A DNA stretch of 49,630 nt from Melioribacter roseus P3M-2 (GTDB lineage: Bacteria > Bacteroidota > Ignavibacteria > Kapaibacteriales > Kapaibacteriaceae), in assembly GCA_945883395.1 (NCBI GenBank), contig CAMCXP010000003.1:1-49630 (forward strand), written 5' to 3'. The notes under the pieces were generated by a model. It did no database searches. It was not told the DNA's origin and worked only from the letters and a program-made list of their open reading frames with translations. The stretch's first letter is position 1, and each line of letters begins with the position of its first letter. Of this stretch, positions 24,704-33,427 are shown piece by piece. Position numbers and translations under genes: made by a program.

Positions 24704-25999
24704 ATGAAGAAAATCGGCGTTATCATCTCGCACGAATACCGGATCCGTGTTCGGGCTAAGTGGTTTATCATCTCTACACTTTTGGCTCCGCTCGGAGTTG
24801 CCCTGCTGATCGCTGTGCCCGTAATCGCAGCATTGCTTGCAGGCGACGGTACCGAGGGGAAGATCGCCCTAGTCGACCGAACCGGATTGATCGCTCCGGC
24901 GGTTGTGGCCTCGGATACGGCCCGATTTGAGCTGGTCGGCTCACGGTCGGAGCGGGACCTCGCGCAAGCGGTTCGGGACGAGTCAATCCAGGCCTACGTG
25001 GTGATCCCGGAGAATGTCCTGGATTCAGGTGCAGTAACGATGTATTCTCGAGGTGGCTCGGGTATTGCCTTCTCGTCGTCGATTGAAAGCGCGATCGAGC
25101 CGGTCGTTACGCGTGCACGCCTTACGCAACGTGGAACAGACACCTCGGTGATCGATCTGGTCGAGCAGGGCGTCCGCGTTATCGGCCTCAAGCAGACAGA
25201 CGAGGGTGTGAAGGCCGATACCAGCGAAGCATCTGCGATGATTGGCTACATCAGTGGCTTCGTGATCTACATGCTGATCTTCCTGTACGGCTCGATGGTG
25301 ATGCGCGGTGTGGTCGAGGAAAAGGCCAACCGCATCATCGAAGTGATTGCCAGCTCTGCACGCCCCTTCGAGATCATGATGGGGAAGGTTGTCGGTATTG
25401 GCCTCGTCGGGCTCACACAGCTAAGCGCGTGGTTTGTGCTCGGCAGCATTGTAACGACGGTGGCAGGTCTTGCACTGTCATCATCATTGCCAGCGCCGGA
25501 TCCAACGAATCCAATGATGCAAGAGGGCGGACTGAGCGCAGTGCTTGCGCAGGAGGGTATCGCCCTTCCTGAGATTCACATCGTATCGATTCTAATGTTC
25601 ATCTTCAACTTCTTCGCAGGCTACTTCCTCTATGCATCGCTCTTCGCAGCTGTTGGCTCAGCCGTCGATCAAGAAGCAGATGCAAACTCGTTGTCGTTTC
25701 CAGTTACACTCCCAATTGGTATCACGATGCTGTTTATCGGGAATGTTATTGCCACACCAAACGGTACACTTGCTACGGTGTTGTCGATGATCCCGCTGTT
25801 CTCGCCGATCTTGATGACGGTTCGCGTTGCAGCAACCGATGTGCCGTGGTGGCAGTTGGTTGGGTCGATGGTGTTCAGTGTTGCGGGTTTCTTTGGCGCT
25901 ATATGGATTGCTTCGCGCATCTACCGCATCGGCATTCTGAGTTATGGAAAGAAGCCGTCGCTGAAGGAGATCGCGCGCTGGATTACTCAGCGTGTGTGA
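24704..25999 (+). CDS. ABC-2 type transporter permease (NatB-like)
   Basis: A 431-residue inner-membrane protein. After the N-terminal MKKIGVIISHEYRIRVRAKWF and a first membrane helix comes a ~150-residue extracytoplasmic region (about 50-185). Five membrane helices follow (GYISGFVIYMLIFLYGSMVMRG, VVGIGLVGLTQLSAWFVLGSIV, IVSILMFIFNFFAGYFLYASLFAAVG and others). The motif VVEEKANRIIEVIASSARPFEIMMGKV is the signature of the NatB/YhaP group of ABC-2 permeases, which in other bacteria pair with a NatA ATPase for Na+ or drug export. No ATPase gene lies beside it, so its partner must be elsewhere. It is divergent from citrate synthase (94 bp) and overlaps the convergent M1 peptidase by 17 bp. Confidence 0.88.
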   Translation: MKKIGVIISHEYRIRVRAKWFIISTLLAPLGVALLIAVPVIAALLAGDGTEGKIALVDRTGLIAPAVVASDTARFELVGSRSERDLAQAVRDESIQAYVVIPENVLDSGAVTMYSRGGSGIAFSSSIESAIEPVVTRARLTQRGTDTSVIDLVEQGVRVIGLKQTDEGVKADTSEASAMIGYISGFVIYMLIFLYGSMVMRGVVEEKANRIIEVIASSARPFEIMMGKVVGIGLVGLTQLSAWFVLGSIVTTVAGLALSSSLPAPDPTNPMMQEGGLSAVLAQEGIALPEIHIVSILMFIFNFFAGYFLYASLFAAVGSAVDQEADANSLSFPVTLPIGITMLFIGNVIATPNGTLATVLSMIPLFSPILMTVRVAATDVPWWQLVGSMVFSVAGFFGAIWIASRIYRIGILSYGKKPSLKEIARWITQRV

Positions 26000-27923
26000 T
26001 TACAAGGGGCAGGGTGTAGGTAGCACCTGGCTCTTCAATCACAATCGAGTAGCCGCCGCTGGCAAATCCTGCTGTCGACATGGAGTGTTCTGTTGTACCA
26101 GACGTGATGCGGTCGCGTACCACGACGCGTCCATCGACGGACACAATACTGATACGCGCCTCGCGCTGTGACGACGTCCGCATGATGCGCACGCGATCAG
26201 CCGCTGGGTTTGGTGCAACGCTGTAGCGTTCCTGCGCGGAGCTGTGATGCTCATCCGCAGATGTTACGGTCGACTTCACGATCGATGCCAGAACGCGTGA
26301 GCGTGTGCCCGTGTTGATTCCAATCAGTGAATCACACGTCACGGTCCACGATCCATCCGCTGCACAATACATGATCGTGTCGATGATCGTACTACGCTCA
26401 CCATCGCGACGCGCATAGGTAATGTTCAGGGGCAGCGTAGTGAATATTGGCCAACCTTGTGTGGTTGGTTGTACTTGACGAATGCGTACGCGCATGTCGG
26501 TGATGTTGTGTTCAACGTCGAGCAATGCCCAACCTTTGCTGGTAACCCATTCGTTGAAGAACGCCGCAGTCCGATCACCTAATGCAGGCTGCATCGCGAT
26601 ACGGAAGTCGTCCGTCGTTGCATTGCCAAAGGTGTTGTCGGCCACGTAGGCTTTCATCGCATCGAAGAAGGCAGAATCGCCGGCGATGGCACGCGCCATT
26701 GCTAGTACAACTGCACCCTTCTGATAAATCGTCGCAGGGTAGTTCGATGATGGCGACGTGCGCGGATAATCCTCGAGTGCGAAGGTACCCTCACGTGGTG
26801 CGATCTGCGTGATGTACGTGCGTGCTTTCGATTGCACGGATGCAAGGTAGGCGGCAGCACCACGCAGATGCTCTAACCACACACTTTCGCTGAAGGTCGC
26901 AAAACTCTCACTCAGCCACGCGTAGCGGAAGTCTTGCGGTGTAACGCAATCGCCAAACCACTGATGCGCAAGCTCGTGCGCAGCAACGATGTTTGCGGTG
27001 TCGCGCCGTTGCACTTCACTGAGTGCAATGGCAATCATGCCTTGATGTTCCATTGAGCCAAGCTGCGAGGTGTAGTACCCAACTTTCGAAAACGGGTACT
27101 GACCATATAGCCTCGAATAGGTCTCGGTCATGCGCGGCACACGTGAAAATGCAATCGCAGCCGATGCGCTATCACGACGGCGCATGTAGAAGATGTGCGG
27201 TACAACACCTGGCGCTGTTTGCGTGATGTAGCGTCCGGCTGCAAACGTGAGCAAGTATGTCGCCGAGGGACGGGTTTCTGTCCACTCATACGTTGCACGA
27301 CCGTCGGGCGCAACTGCAACTGGCGTAGCTACACCATTGGATGCAACAAGCCATTGGGCGTTTGGCACGGTGAAACGCGCATGAAACGTGGCCTTATCCG
27401 ATGGATGGTCATAACACGGAAGCCAGTGTTGCGTTGCCGAGACGTTCGGGCTCGCGAAGCCAACACCCAAACAATACAGAACGCTATCCTGGTAGTGCAC
27501 GCCGCCCCATGCCGAGGGTCCGCCCTCGTTGGTCATGGTGCCACTGTAGAACACATCGATGGTATCACATTGGTTGCGCTTAACACGTGCGTTGATCGCA
27601 ACGGCGTAGTGCATTGTATCGACGTTGTCCGTTCCCACGCGAGGTGCTGATGTGCGCGAACGCTGCTGTTGGATCACAAACACCGAATCGATGGTCAGTC
27701 CACGCAGATTGATAGGGAAGGTCGACACCACAGTGTCGGCCATCCAACGCACGGCGATGCGGCAGCGTCCGACGATTGTCTTTGCAGCTGGATTCGGGAA
27801 GGTGATGTCGGCATCGTAGTGCTCAACATCAAACGCCTGTGGTCGGAAGAACGTTGGCGAGGAGACTTGTGAGAGCGCGGGTGTTGCGCTCACAAGAAGC
27901 AAGGCGAGGAGGAAACGTACCAT
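25983..27923 (-). CDS. Secreted M1-family aminopeptidase with T9SS sorting domain
   Basis: A 646-residue zinc metallopeptidase. From ATG 27923 the signal peptide is MVRFLLALLLVSATPALSQ; an ATG at 27935 is also possible. The zinc site is His316-Glu-Leu-Ala-His320, with Glu339 as third ligand (HExxH-x18-E). The substrate-binding GxMEN motif appears as GSMEH (289-293), as in many secreted bacterial M1 proteins. The C-terminal ~80 residues are a well-formed T9SS type A domain (YSVAPNPAADRVRI, SIVSVDGRVVV, FASGGYSIVIEEPG). It should trim amino-terminal residues from extracellular peptides and be held at the surface. The 3' end overlaps the ABC permease gene tail to tail by 17 bp. Confidence 0.92.
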   Translation of the reverse strand: MVRFLLALLLVSATPALSQVSSPTFFRPQAFDVEHYDADITFPNPAAKTIVGRCRIAVRWMADTVVSTFPINLRGLTIDSVFVIQQQRSRTSAPRVGTDNVDTMHYAVAINARVKRNQCDTIDVFYSGTMTNEGGPSAWGGVHYQDSVLYCLGVGFASPNVSATQHWLPCYDHPSDKATFHARFTVPNAQWLVASNGVATPVAVAPDGRATYEWTETRPSATYLLTFAAGRYITQTAPGVVPHIFYMRRRDSASAAIAFSRVPRMTETYSRLYGQYPFSKVGYYTSQLGSMEHQGMIAIALSEVQRRDTANIVAAHELAHQWFGDCVTPQDFRYAWLSESFATFSESVWLEHLRGAAAYLASVQSKARTYITQIAPREGTFALEDYPRTSPSSNYPATIYQKGAVVLAMARAIAGDSAFFDAMKAYVADNTFGNATTDDFRIAMQPALGDRTAAFFNEWVTSKGWALLDVEHNITDMRVRIRQVQPTTQGWPIFTTLPLNITYARRDGERSTIIDTIMYCAADGSWTVTCDSLIGINTGTRSRVLASIVKSTVTSADEHHSSAQERYSVAPNPAADRVRIMRTSSQREARISIVSVDGRVVVRDRITSGTTEHSMSTAGFASGGYSIVIEEPGATYTLPLVITHAE

Positions 27924-27941
27924 GGCGTACAACATACCAAA

Positions 27942-27971
27942 AAGGGCCACCGCCGTGAAGCAGTGGCCCTT
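27942..27971 (-). terminator. Terminator of the sigma-factor operon
   Basis: A 9-bp stem AAGGGCCAC/GTGGCCCTT (27942-27950 with 27963-27971), 21 bases after the stop at 27993 on the minus strand, followed by TTTTTGG. It lies immediately upstream of the M1 peptidase start, so the two transcription units are separated here. Confidence 0.8.
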
Positions 27972-27992
27972 GGAGAGATCAAGAGAGGCGCC

Positions 27993-30302
27993 TTAGCGGA
28001 TGATCTGCAGCGGCAGCGCAAAGTTGGTTGTGCCGTTTGTCACGTGCACCATCACCATGCCCGACGGCAGCGATGCTGTTGCAAGCTGCATCGTTGTTTC
28101 ACCAGCGACCACGTCAACTGTCTGCGTTGCAAGCGTTACACCCGTCATCGACACAACACGAATTGTTGCTGTGCCAGTTGTCGCGATGAAGCGCAGCGAA
28201 GCTGATGCAGCAGCCGGGTTCGGGAAGAGGTTGACACGTGTGCCGACGGCATCGACAGGTACGTCGACGCTTGTCGTGCTCATCACAAGTCCGATGCTGA
28301 CTTCTTGATCGAGGCGCTGATTGTCAACGATGATCGTCTCAACTGTCGGTGCATAGTCTACACGGTCGGCTTCGAGTGTGACGGTGCCATAGGAAAGCTC
28401 CGTGAGTTCGTATGCGCCTTCGTTCTCCGACATCGCAAAGTCGATTACATCGCCTTGCTCGTCGCGTGCGAGAATCAGCGTGCCCACAACAGCGGCATTG
28501 CCTTGTGGTGTTTCTTCGCCAACCTTATGAACGATGCCACCACGCTTGTCGTACACCCATCCGCGGACGCGACCCTTGCCGCGCTCACCCTTTGCTGTGT
28601 CGAGCAGAATATCGTGTTGGAGCGCAACCATCATGTCGCCTACCTCAACGCGTGTTGCGTTGAGCCATGAGCCAACTGCCTTCTCACCCATGCGCATCCA
28701 ACCAGGGATGTATGGTCGTGCACCCGGCATACCGAAGACGATGTAGACGCCTGGTGTGAGGTTTGCAAATGCGTAGTTGCCGTTTGCATCCGTTTCGACG
28801 CTGTAGGCCTTGTTCTTGATGATCACGGAGTCGCCATTTTCCTTTGCACGACCCACAAGCTGATGTGCAACAACCTTACCATTGACGCCAGCGCTGGTGT
28901 AGAAGTTCTTCATCGTTCCCGTAAAGCCATTCTGGTATACCGGACGCTTGTCCATTGGGAAGTCGATACCGTCTTCGTTTGCGCTGATGTTGATCGTCGT
29001 TGCTTGCGTTGCGTCATTGGTGTTATTCCAGAACTCAACGAGATATTCGATCTGCTTGTCACGTCCAAGAACTGTTGCTGTGCCGATGTATGGGATGCCA
29101 GCTTGAATCCTGACTTCGTAGAGTCCGTCAGCATTTGTTTCAGCTACCACACGACGCATCTGTGCGTTGGCCGCGAGTGGATCACGTGAGCGCACTTCGA
29201 AGACAACTAGTGCCTTGAGTCCGCCGTTTGTTTCTGCATCGAAGACACGTCCAGCGATTACAACCTTGACTGCTTCAGCACGCTTTGCGACAACGAAGTT
29301 GATCGTCTCAGCTTGGTCACATTCAATAGTGACACTCTTTGCGTCCGCAAGTTCAACCGCATTTTCAAACCATTCTGCAACGAATGCTTCACCTTCAACA
29401 CGAAGCTTGTAGGTGCCTGCAGGAACCTTCAGTTCGTACTTGCCGGCAACAATCTTCGCTGTGTAGACCGGACGATACCCAACACTCGTATCACCGTTGG
29501 GTGTGCGAACGATGCGCTCCATGCGCCATGCTGTTACAACACCGTTTGCTGTGGCATTTGCCCCTTCGATCGTGACCGCGCCCTTGAAGGTTGCGCATGT
29601 TTCTTCCTTCGGCTTATCGCCACCGATTTCAAGAACATACGTCTGATACGTCATGATGATCTGACCGCCGACTTCAACCCATGCTTTGATCTTGATCTCG
29701 TAGCGACCTGCACGTGGGCTTTCCCAGACAATAAGGCCTGTCTCTTGATCAATCGTCATGCCTTCCGGACCATTCACGATGCCGTAACGAATCTTCGTGC
29801 CGGCGTTTGTCTCTGCACGAACAGGATAGGTGTAGCGCTTTCCTGCAGAGCCGTTCTTCAAAGGAACAGAAACGATAATGACCTTCTTCTCGCTCTTATC
29901 CTTGATCGTAACCACCTTGATCATCGTGCGGGCACTCTCTTCGTTGCCCCAAACGGCGCGCACGAAGAATGTGTATGTACCAGCTGCGAGATTCTCCACG
30001 TTGTACGTGTAGAAGTTCTCGCGAGGGGGCTTGGCAGGGTCGACAACTACTGAGCCGATCTTGGTGAACTTGGTGAGGTCTTCGGTTTCCTTCGATGCCT
30101 GATAGACGTTGTAGGAGCCAGGGACATCATTGCCCTGCATTCCGAACCAGCCTAGCATGACATACTGTGAACCGTTGCTGTTGTCGAGAACCTTCGCCTG
30201 AAATCCTTCCGGACCTGGGCGCTGTTGCGCGAATGAGGCAACGAACCCCATGGCGAACACGACCATTGCGAGCGCAAGGCGTGATAGTGATGCTACGTTC
30301 AT
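27993..30302 (-). CDS. Large secreted protein: FnIII-like, Ig-like and carboxypeptidase-regulatory-like repeats, T9SS C-terminus
   Basis: A 769-residue protein starting at ATG 30302 with GGAG five bases upstream and a signal peptide ending FVASFAQ. Residues ~30-130 look like a fibronectin type III domain (YVMLGWFGMQGNDVPGSYNVYQ, LAAGTYTFFVRAVWG). About 135-230 is a cadherin/putative-Ig type domain (KRYTYPVRAETNAGTKIRYG, PEGMTIDQETGLIVWES). From ~235 to ~680 come four or more carboxypeptidase-regulatory-like units (VAGKYELKVPAGTYKLRVEG, ETNADGLYEVRIQAGIPY, DANGNYAFANLTPGVYIVFG). The final 80 residues are a T9SS domain (NLFPNPAAASASLRF, LPSGMVMVHVTNG). It is the last gene of the sigma-factor operon and may be its main output. 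Function is unknown beyond surface structure. Confidence 0.8.
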   Translation of the reverse strand: MNVASLSRLALAMVVFAMGFVASFAQQRPGPEGFQAKVLDNSNGSQYVMLGWFGMQGNDVPGSYNVYQASKETEDLTKFTKIGSVVVDPAKPPRENFYTYNVENLAAGTYTFFVRAVWGNEESARTMIKVVTIKDKSEKKVIIVSVPLKNGSAGKRYTYPVRAETNAGTKIRYGIVNGPEGMTIDQETGLIVWESPRAGRYEIKIKAWVEVGGQIIMTYQTYVLEIGGDKPKEETCATFKGAVTIEGANATANGVVTAWRMERIVRTPNGDTSVGYRPVYTAKIVAGKYELKVPAGTYKLRVEGEAFVAEWFENAVELADAKSVTIECDQAETINFVVAKRAEAVKVVIAGRVFDAETNGGLKALVVFEVRSRDPLAANAQMRRVVAETNADGLYEVRIQAGIPYIGTATVLGRDKQIEYLVEFWNNTNDATQATTINISANEDGIDFPMDKRPVYQNGFTGTMKNFYTSAGVNGKVVAHQLVGRAKENGDSVIIKNKAYSVETDANGNYAFANLTPGVYIVFGMPGARPYIPGWMRMGEKAVGSWLNATRVEVGDMMVALQHDILLDTAKGERGKGRVRGWVYDKRGGIVHKVGEETPQGNAAVVGTLILARDEQGDVIDFAMSENEGAYELTELSYGTVTLEADRVDYAPTVETIIVDNQRLDQEVSIGLVMSTTSVDVPVDAVGTRVNLFPNPAAASASLRFIATTGTATIRVVSMTGVTLATQTVDVVAGETTMQLATASLPSGMVMVHVTNGTTNFALPLQIIR

Positions 30303-30380
30303 GATAGCTCCAATGATGTGCAGTGAAACACGTGGTGACAATCGTTCTTCACCAGGTACAAACCACGACCTGCGGTTGGG

Positions 30381-30965
30381 TTACAGCGTTAAGGTTATCG
30401 TGCCGAGGGTTTGCTCCTGGCCAGCGCCCACAAAATAGCGATCCTTATTCAAGACCACGTACAGCGTCAAGGTAACGCTCCGCGGTTGGCCGGGCTGTCG
30501 GGGCTGTTCAGCAATAATGATTGCCGCCGTATTGGTGTTGGCTTCGGATGGATAGACCTGTACGCCATTGCCGAAATCTGCCGAGAAGCTGACCTCGCCC
30601 TTGACCAAGTTGTACGATAACCCGTTGCCAGGGAACGAGTCTACGCGGACACGGAACTCCTTGAGCATCGGGCTTTTCTGGGGGTCTGGTACAGTCTCCA
30701 TGGTGCAGTCAATCCAGAACCGCATTGGCGCTACGGTGGTATCGATGCGGAACGTGGGTAGCCCCTTAATCCGGTACGAGCCCGAAGCAGCGGTGAAATC
30801 GACGTTGATGGTCCGCGGTGTGATCTTCACGGCAGGGGTCACCGGGGTTTCCGTGCGGGGAGCGTCGGAGTCGAGAGGAGATATGCACGATGGGATCAGC
30901 GCGACAACTGACATCGTCAGAAGCGCGGCAATAATCGTGGAACGAGTGGTCTGTGTGATACGCAT
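30381..30965 (-). CDS. Putative lipoprotein of the sigma-factor operon
   Basis: A 194-residue protein. The N-terminus (STIIAALLTMSVVALIPSC) ends in a lipobox-like IPSC, so lipidation at Cys27 is likely. The mature part is beta-rich, with TINVDFTAASGSYRIKG and VTLTLYVVLNKDRYFVG, and has no recognised domain. It lies 11 bp after the barrel/anti-sigma gene and 78 bp before the large secreted protein, so it is part of the same operon. An envelope-located accessory for the secreted partner is possible but unproven. Confidence 0.72.
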   Translation of the reverse strand: MRITQTTRSTIIAALLTMSVVALIPSCISPLDSDAPRTETPVTPAVKITPRTINVDFTAASGSYRIKGLPTFRIDTTVAPMRFWIDCTMETVPDPQKSPMLKEFRVRVDSFPGNGLSYNLVKGEVSFSADFGNGVQVYPSEANTNTAAIIIAEQPRQPGQPRSVTLTLYVVLNKDRYFVGAGQEQTLGTITLTL

Positions 30966-30976
30966 TTGTCTATCTG

Positions 30977-32137
30977 TTAAAAGCGAACGGCAACGCCGTA
31001 CGTAAGTCCGAGTTTGGAAGAAGAGAACCAGGCACTATTGAACTGGTAGGCCATGGCCGTACCCTCAACACCGAGCATGAACGACAATGGTCCGGCAGGC
31101 GAGTATTGGAATCCAGCCGTTAGACGTCCGAGTGGACCAAACGATGTGCCACCGAGCAGAACTTGTCCGAATGGCGCGAAGCCCGACGACCCAAGTTGCG
31201 AGAGTGTGTAGCGATACGCAGCGCCGGCCCACATCGACTGTGGCTGCTGTTGATACTGAATGACTTGTCCGTTTACATTGCCCTGGAACGACATCGGGAA
31301 GACTTCGCTCCCCATTTCAAGTCCAACGGCATGATTGTCCGACAGTTGATACAGTAAACCAAGGCCGACATTCTCGTACCATGTCGACTGCGCCGGCGCG
31401 TTGACATCAACGAGCGTTGATGCGGACATGCCGCGCATCTGGACGATGAACGCAGGGAAGATCATTGAGCGCATTACAATCGGCTGCAGCGCAGTTTGCT
31501 GAATCATACGCTGATCCGATGCTTGCGACAACGTCATCGCATTCGTGAGCGTTACACGTTGCGCAGGTTGCATTGCAACAGCAGGCATCTCTGTACGCTC
31601 GGTGTTCTGCTCTGCAAGGGGCTGCTCAACAGCTGGTTGTGACGGTGTACGATCGAGCTCAGCACGCAATGCCACGTTGTCCCGACGCAGTGCAGCGAGT
31701 TGCGCGTCGTGCGTGCATGGCTTCTCGACGATGATGGTCTCGCCGGCCTTCACTGCTGGTTGCTGTGGCTGCATCGCTTGTTGCTGCGGCGTGTCAGACT
31801 GCATTACGCCCCACGTGATTGCTGTAGCTGTTGCTGCGGCAAGAAGAGGGATACCAATCTTAGGGAGCCATGTCGAGAGCAGACTGCCGCCCACGGCTCC
31901 GGCTGCTGCGCCCGCAAGGGGTCCGGCAAAGCCGAGTCCGCTAAAGACCGAAGAAGTGAGTGCTATCGGTGGTACCAATGCCACACGATCGTTCTGCACA
32001 GCAGAACGAATCGCGAGTTGCTGCTTGAATTCCGACCGAAGGTCAGCATTCACAGCAAGCTCACCGAAGAGCGATGACTCATGCATGGCTTCAAGGTCGC
32101 CATCGAGTAAGTCGTTGATATGATCGCGGTGGTCCAT
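30977..32137 (-). CDS. Anti-sigma-like membrane protein with C-terminal beta-barrel-like domain
   Basis: A 386-residue protein 12 bp downstream of an ECF sigma factor. Residues 1-60 are soluble and charged (INDLLDGDLEAMHESSLFGELA, LRSEFKQQLAIRSAVQND), like anti-sigma N-termini, but there is no zinc-binding HxxxCxxC. A Gly/Ala-rich stretch leads to one membrane helix at ~90-112. Residues 113-225 are Gln/Pro-rich, with a short coiled coil at ~143-165. Residues ~225-386 show about eight amphipathic strands (WYENVGLGLLYQL, NHAVGLEMGSEVF, GRLTAGFQYSPAGP, LSFMLGVEGTAMAYQF) and end LGLTYGVAVRF, with the terminal Phe used by outer-membrane barrels. If both readings are right, one chain would link the cytoplasm, inner membrane and outer membrane. 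The anti-sigma role is inferred from position. Confidence 0.7.
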   Translation of the reverse strand: MDHRDHINDLLDGDLEAMHESSLFGELAVNADLRSEFKQQLAIRSAVQNDRVALVPPIALTSSVFSGLGFAGPLAGAAAGAVGGSLLSTWLPKIGIPLLAAATATAITWGVMQSDTPQQQAMQPQQPAVKAGETIIVEKPCTHDAQLAALRRDNVALRAELDRTPSQPAVEQPLAEQNTERTEMPAVAMQPAQRVTLTNAMTLSQASDQRMIQQTALQPIVMRSMIFPAFIVQMRGMSASTLVDVNAPAQSTWYENVGLGLLYQLSDNHAVGLEMGSEVFPMSFQGNVNGQVIQYQQQPQSMWAGAAYRYTLSQLGSSGFAPFGQVLLGGTSFGPLGRLTAGFQYSPAGPLSFMLGVEGTAMAYQFNSAWFSSSKLGLTYGVAVRF

Positions 32138-32149
32138 ACCAGTACCGAT

Positions 32150-32713
32150 CTATTCTTTTGAAAATTCGTTGAGATACGGTTCAAGGATTTCCTTGATCCG
32201 TTGTCGAGCCCGAAACACGCGAACCTTCGCAGTCTCAAGCTTGATGTTGAGCATTGCGCTGATCTCGTTGTACGACAGACCGTCGTACTCCCGAAGAACA
32301 AATACTTCCCTTTGGTCGTGGGGCAGAAGCTCCATGGCCATCGTTATCAGATTCATCATTTCCGAGCGATCTGCCTCGCGAGAGATGCCAGGATTGTAGA
32401 GTGCTTCATCAAACTCTACGGCCTGCGTCTGTGAACGCTTCTTTTCGTTGAGACACAGATTCCGACAGATCGTCAGTGCATAAGCGCGAACGTTTTCAAG
32501 ATACTCGATACGCTCGGCGCTCTGGTAGAAACGCATAAACGTGTCCTGAAACACGTCATACGCGCGATCTCTGCTCCCGAGTACGCGCATGCAATACGCG
32601 AACACGTTGGGCGACAGTCGTGTATACAACTCACTAAACGCAATCTCGCGACGTTCCGTGCGAAGCAACGCGAAGAGTTCAGTGTCGCTATATTCCGTGA
32701 GCTGACGCTCCAT
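32150..32713 (-). CDS. ECF-family RNA polymerase sigma factor
   Basis: A 187-residue sigma-70 family protein with the two domains of the extracytoplasmic-function group. Region 2 spans ~22-95 (FSELYTRLSPNVFAYCMRVLGSRDRAYDVFQDTFMRFYQ, NVRAYALTICRNLCLNEKKR). Region 4 spans ~120-178 (LITMAMELLPHDQREVFVLREYDGLSYNEISAMLNI, TAKVRVFRARQRI). It heads an operon with the barrel/anti-sigma protein, lipoprotein and large secreted protein and probably controls it. Only 18 bp separate its start from that of the divergent metallopeptidase, so one or both promoters must lie inside coding sequence. The target promoter sequence was not identified. Confidence 0.93.
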   Translation of the reverse strand: MERQLTEYSDTELFALLRTERREIAFSELYTRLSPNVFAYCMRVLGSRDRAYDVFQDTFMRFYQSAERIEYLENVRAYALTICRNLCLNEKKRSQTQAVEFDEALYNPGISREADRSEMMNLITMAMELLPHDQREVFVLREYDGLSYNEISAMLNIKLETAKVRVFRARQRIKEILEPYLNEFSKE

Positions 32714-32731
32714 AGATCACAATAACTTGAA

Positions 32732-33427
32732 ATGACGCAGAACGTTACGGGCACAGAGACCCTGTCGTACACAATCGTGCGCAGCCAGCGCCGCACGATG
32801 TCGGTCGAAATACAACCGCACGGCATTGTTGTTGTGCGGGCACCGAATCGTATGCCATTGTACGAAATCGAGCGGTTTGTTGCCTTGAAATCTGCCTGGA
32901 TCCAGCGCCGTGTCCGCGATGCGGAAGCCCGCAGGGCACTTGTGCCCCAACTGACCAGCCCGCGATCGTTCTACCACCGTGGGGAGGTTCGTACGTGGGG
33001 CTTTACTGGCGATGGTGCGGATCTCACCGTCCCAAGCCGGGTCAAAACAGAAAACGCCGCCATCAGCTACGTTGAGCGATGGCAGCGTTCAGAGGCAGAA
33101 CATGTGTTTTCGACCATGATTGACGATGCGCTGCCAAACATCGGCGTGCCAGGTCTGCGCTATTGCGGTCTGCGGATTCGTGTGATGCGTCGGCGCTGGG
33201 GCTCGTGTTCGTCAACAGGGCACGTCACGTTGAACGGACACCTGATTCGTGTCCCTGATGGATGCATCCGCGGTGTTGTGGTGCACGAGGTGTGTCACCT
33301 GGCTCACCTTCATCACGGACCCGCCTTCCATCAACTTGTTGCCGATGTGTTCCCCGACCACGCGCTTGCCGATGCAATTCTCGATGCATGGACGCACGTG
33401 CTCTACGACGGCGTTCTTACGCCTTAA
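32732..33427 (+). CDS. YgjP-like zinc metallopeptidase domain protein (M48-related)
   Basis: A 231-residue cytoplasmic protein. Typical features are the opening YTIVRSQRRTMSVEIQPHGIVVVRAP, the segment GLRIRVMRRRWGSCSSTGHVTLN, and the zinc motif HEVCHLAHLHHGPAFHQL (HExxH with downstream His). These define the YgjP/DUF45 group, whose biological substrates are mostly unknown; some members sit beside restriction systems, but none is here. The ATG at 32732 has no ribosome-binding site, and a TAACTTG at 32723-32729 ends two bases before it, so a leaderless message is possible. The 3' end overlaps the bacilliredoxin gene by 11 bp tail to tail. Confidence 0.88.
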   Translation: MTQNVTGTETLSYTIVRSQRRTMSVEIQPHGIVVVRAPNRMPLYEIERFVALKSAWIQRRVRDAEARRALVPQLTSPRSFYHRGEVRTWGFTGDGADLTVPSRVKTENAAISYVERWQRSEAEHVFSTMIDDALPNIGVPGLRYCGLRIRVMRRRWGSCSSTGHVTLNGHLIRVPDGCIRGVVVHEVCHLAHLHHGPAFHQLVADVFPDHALADAILDAWTHVLYDGVLTP

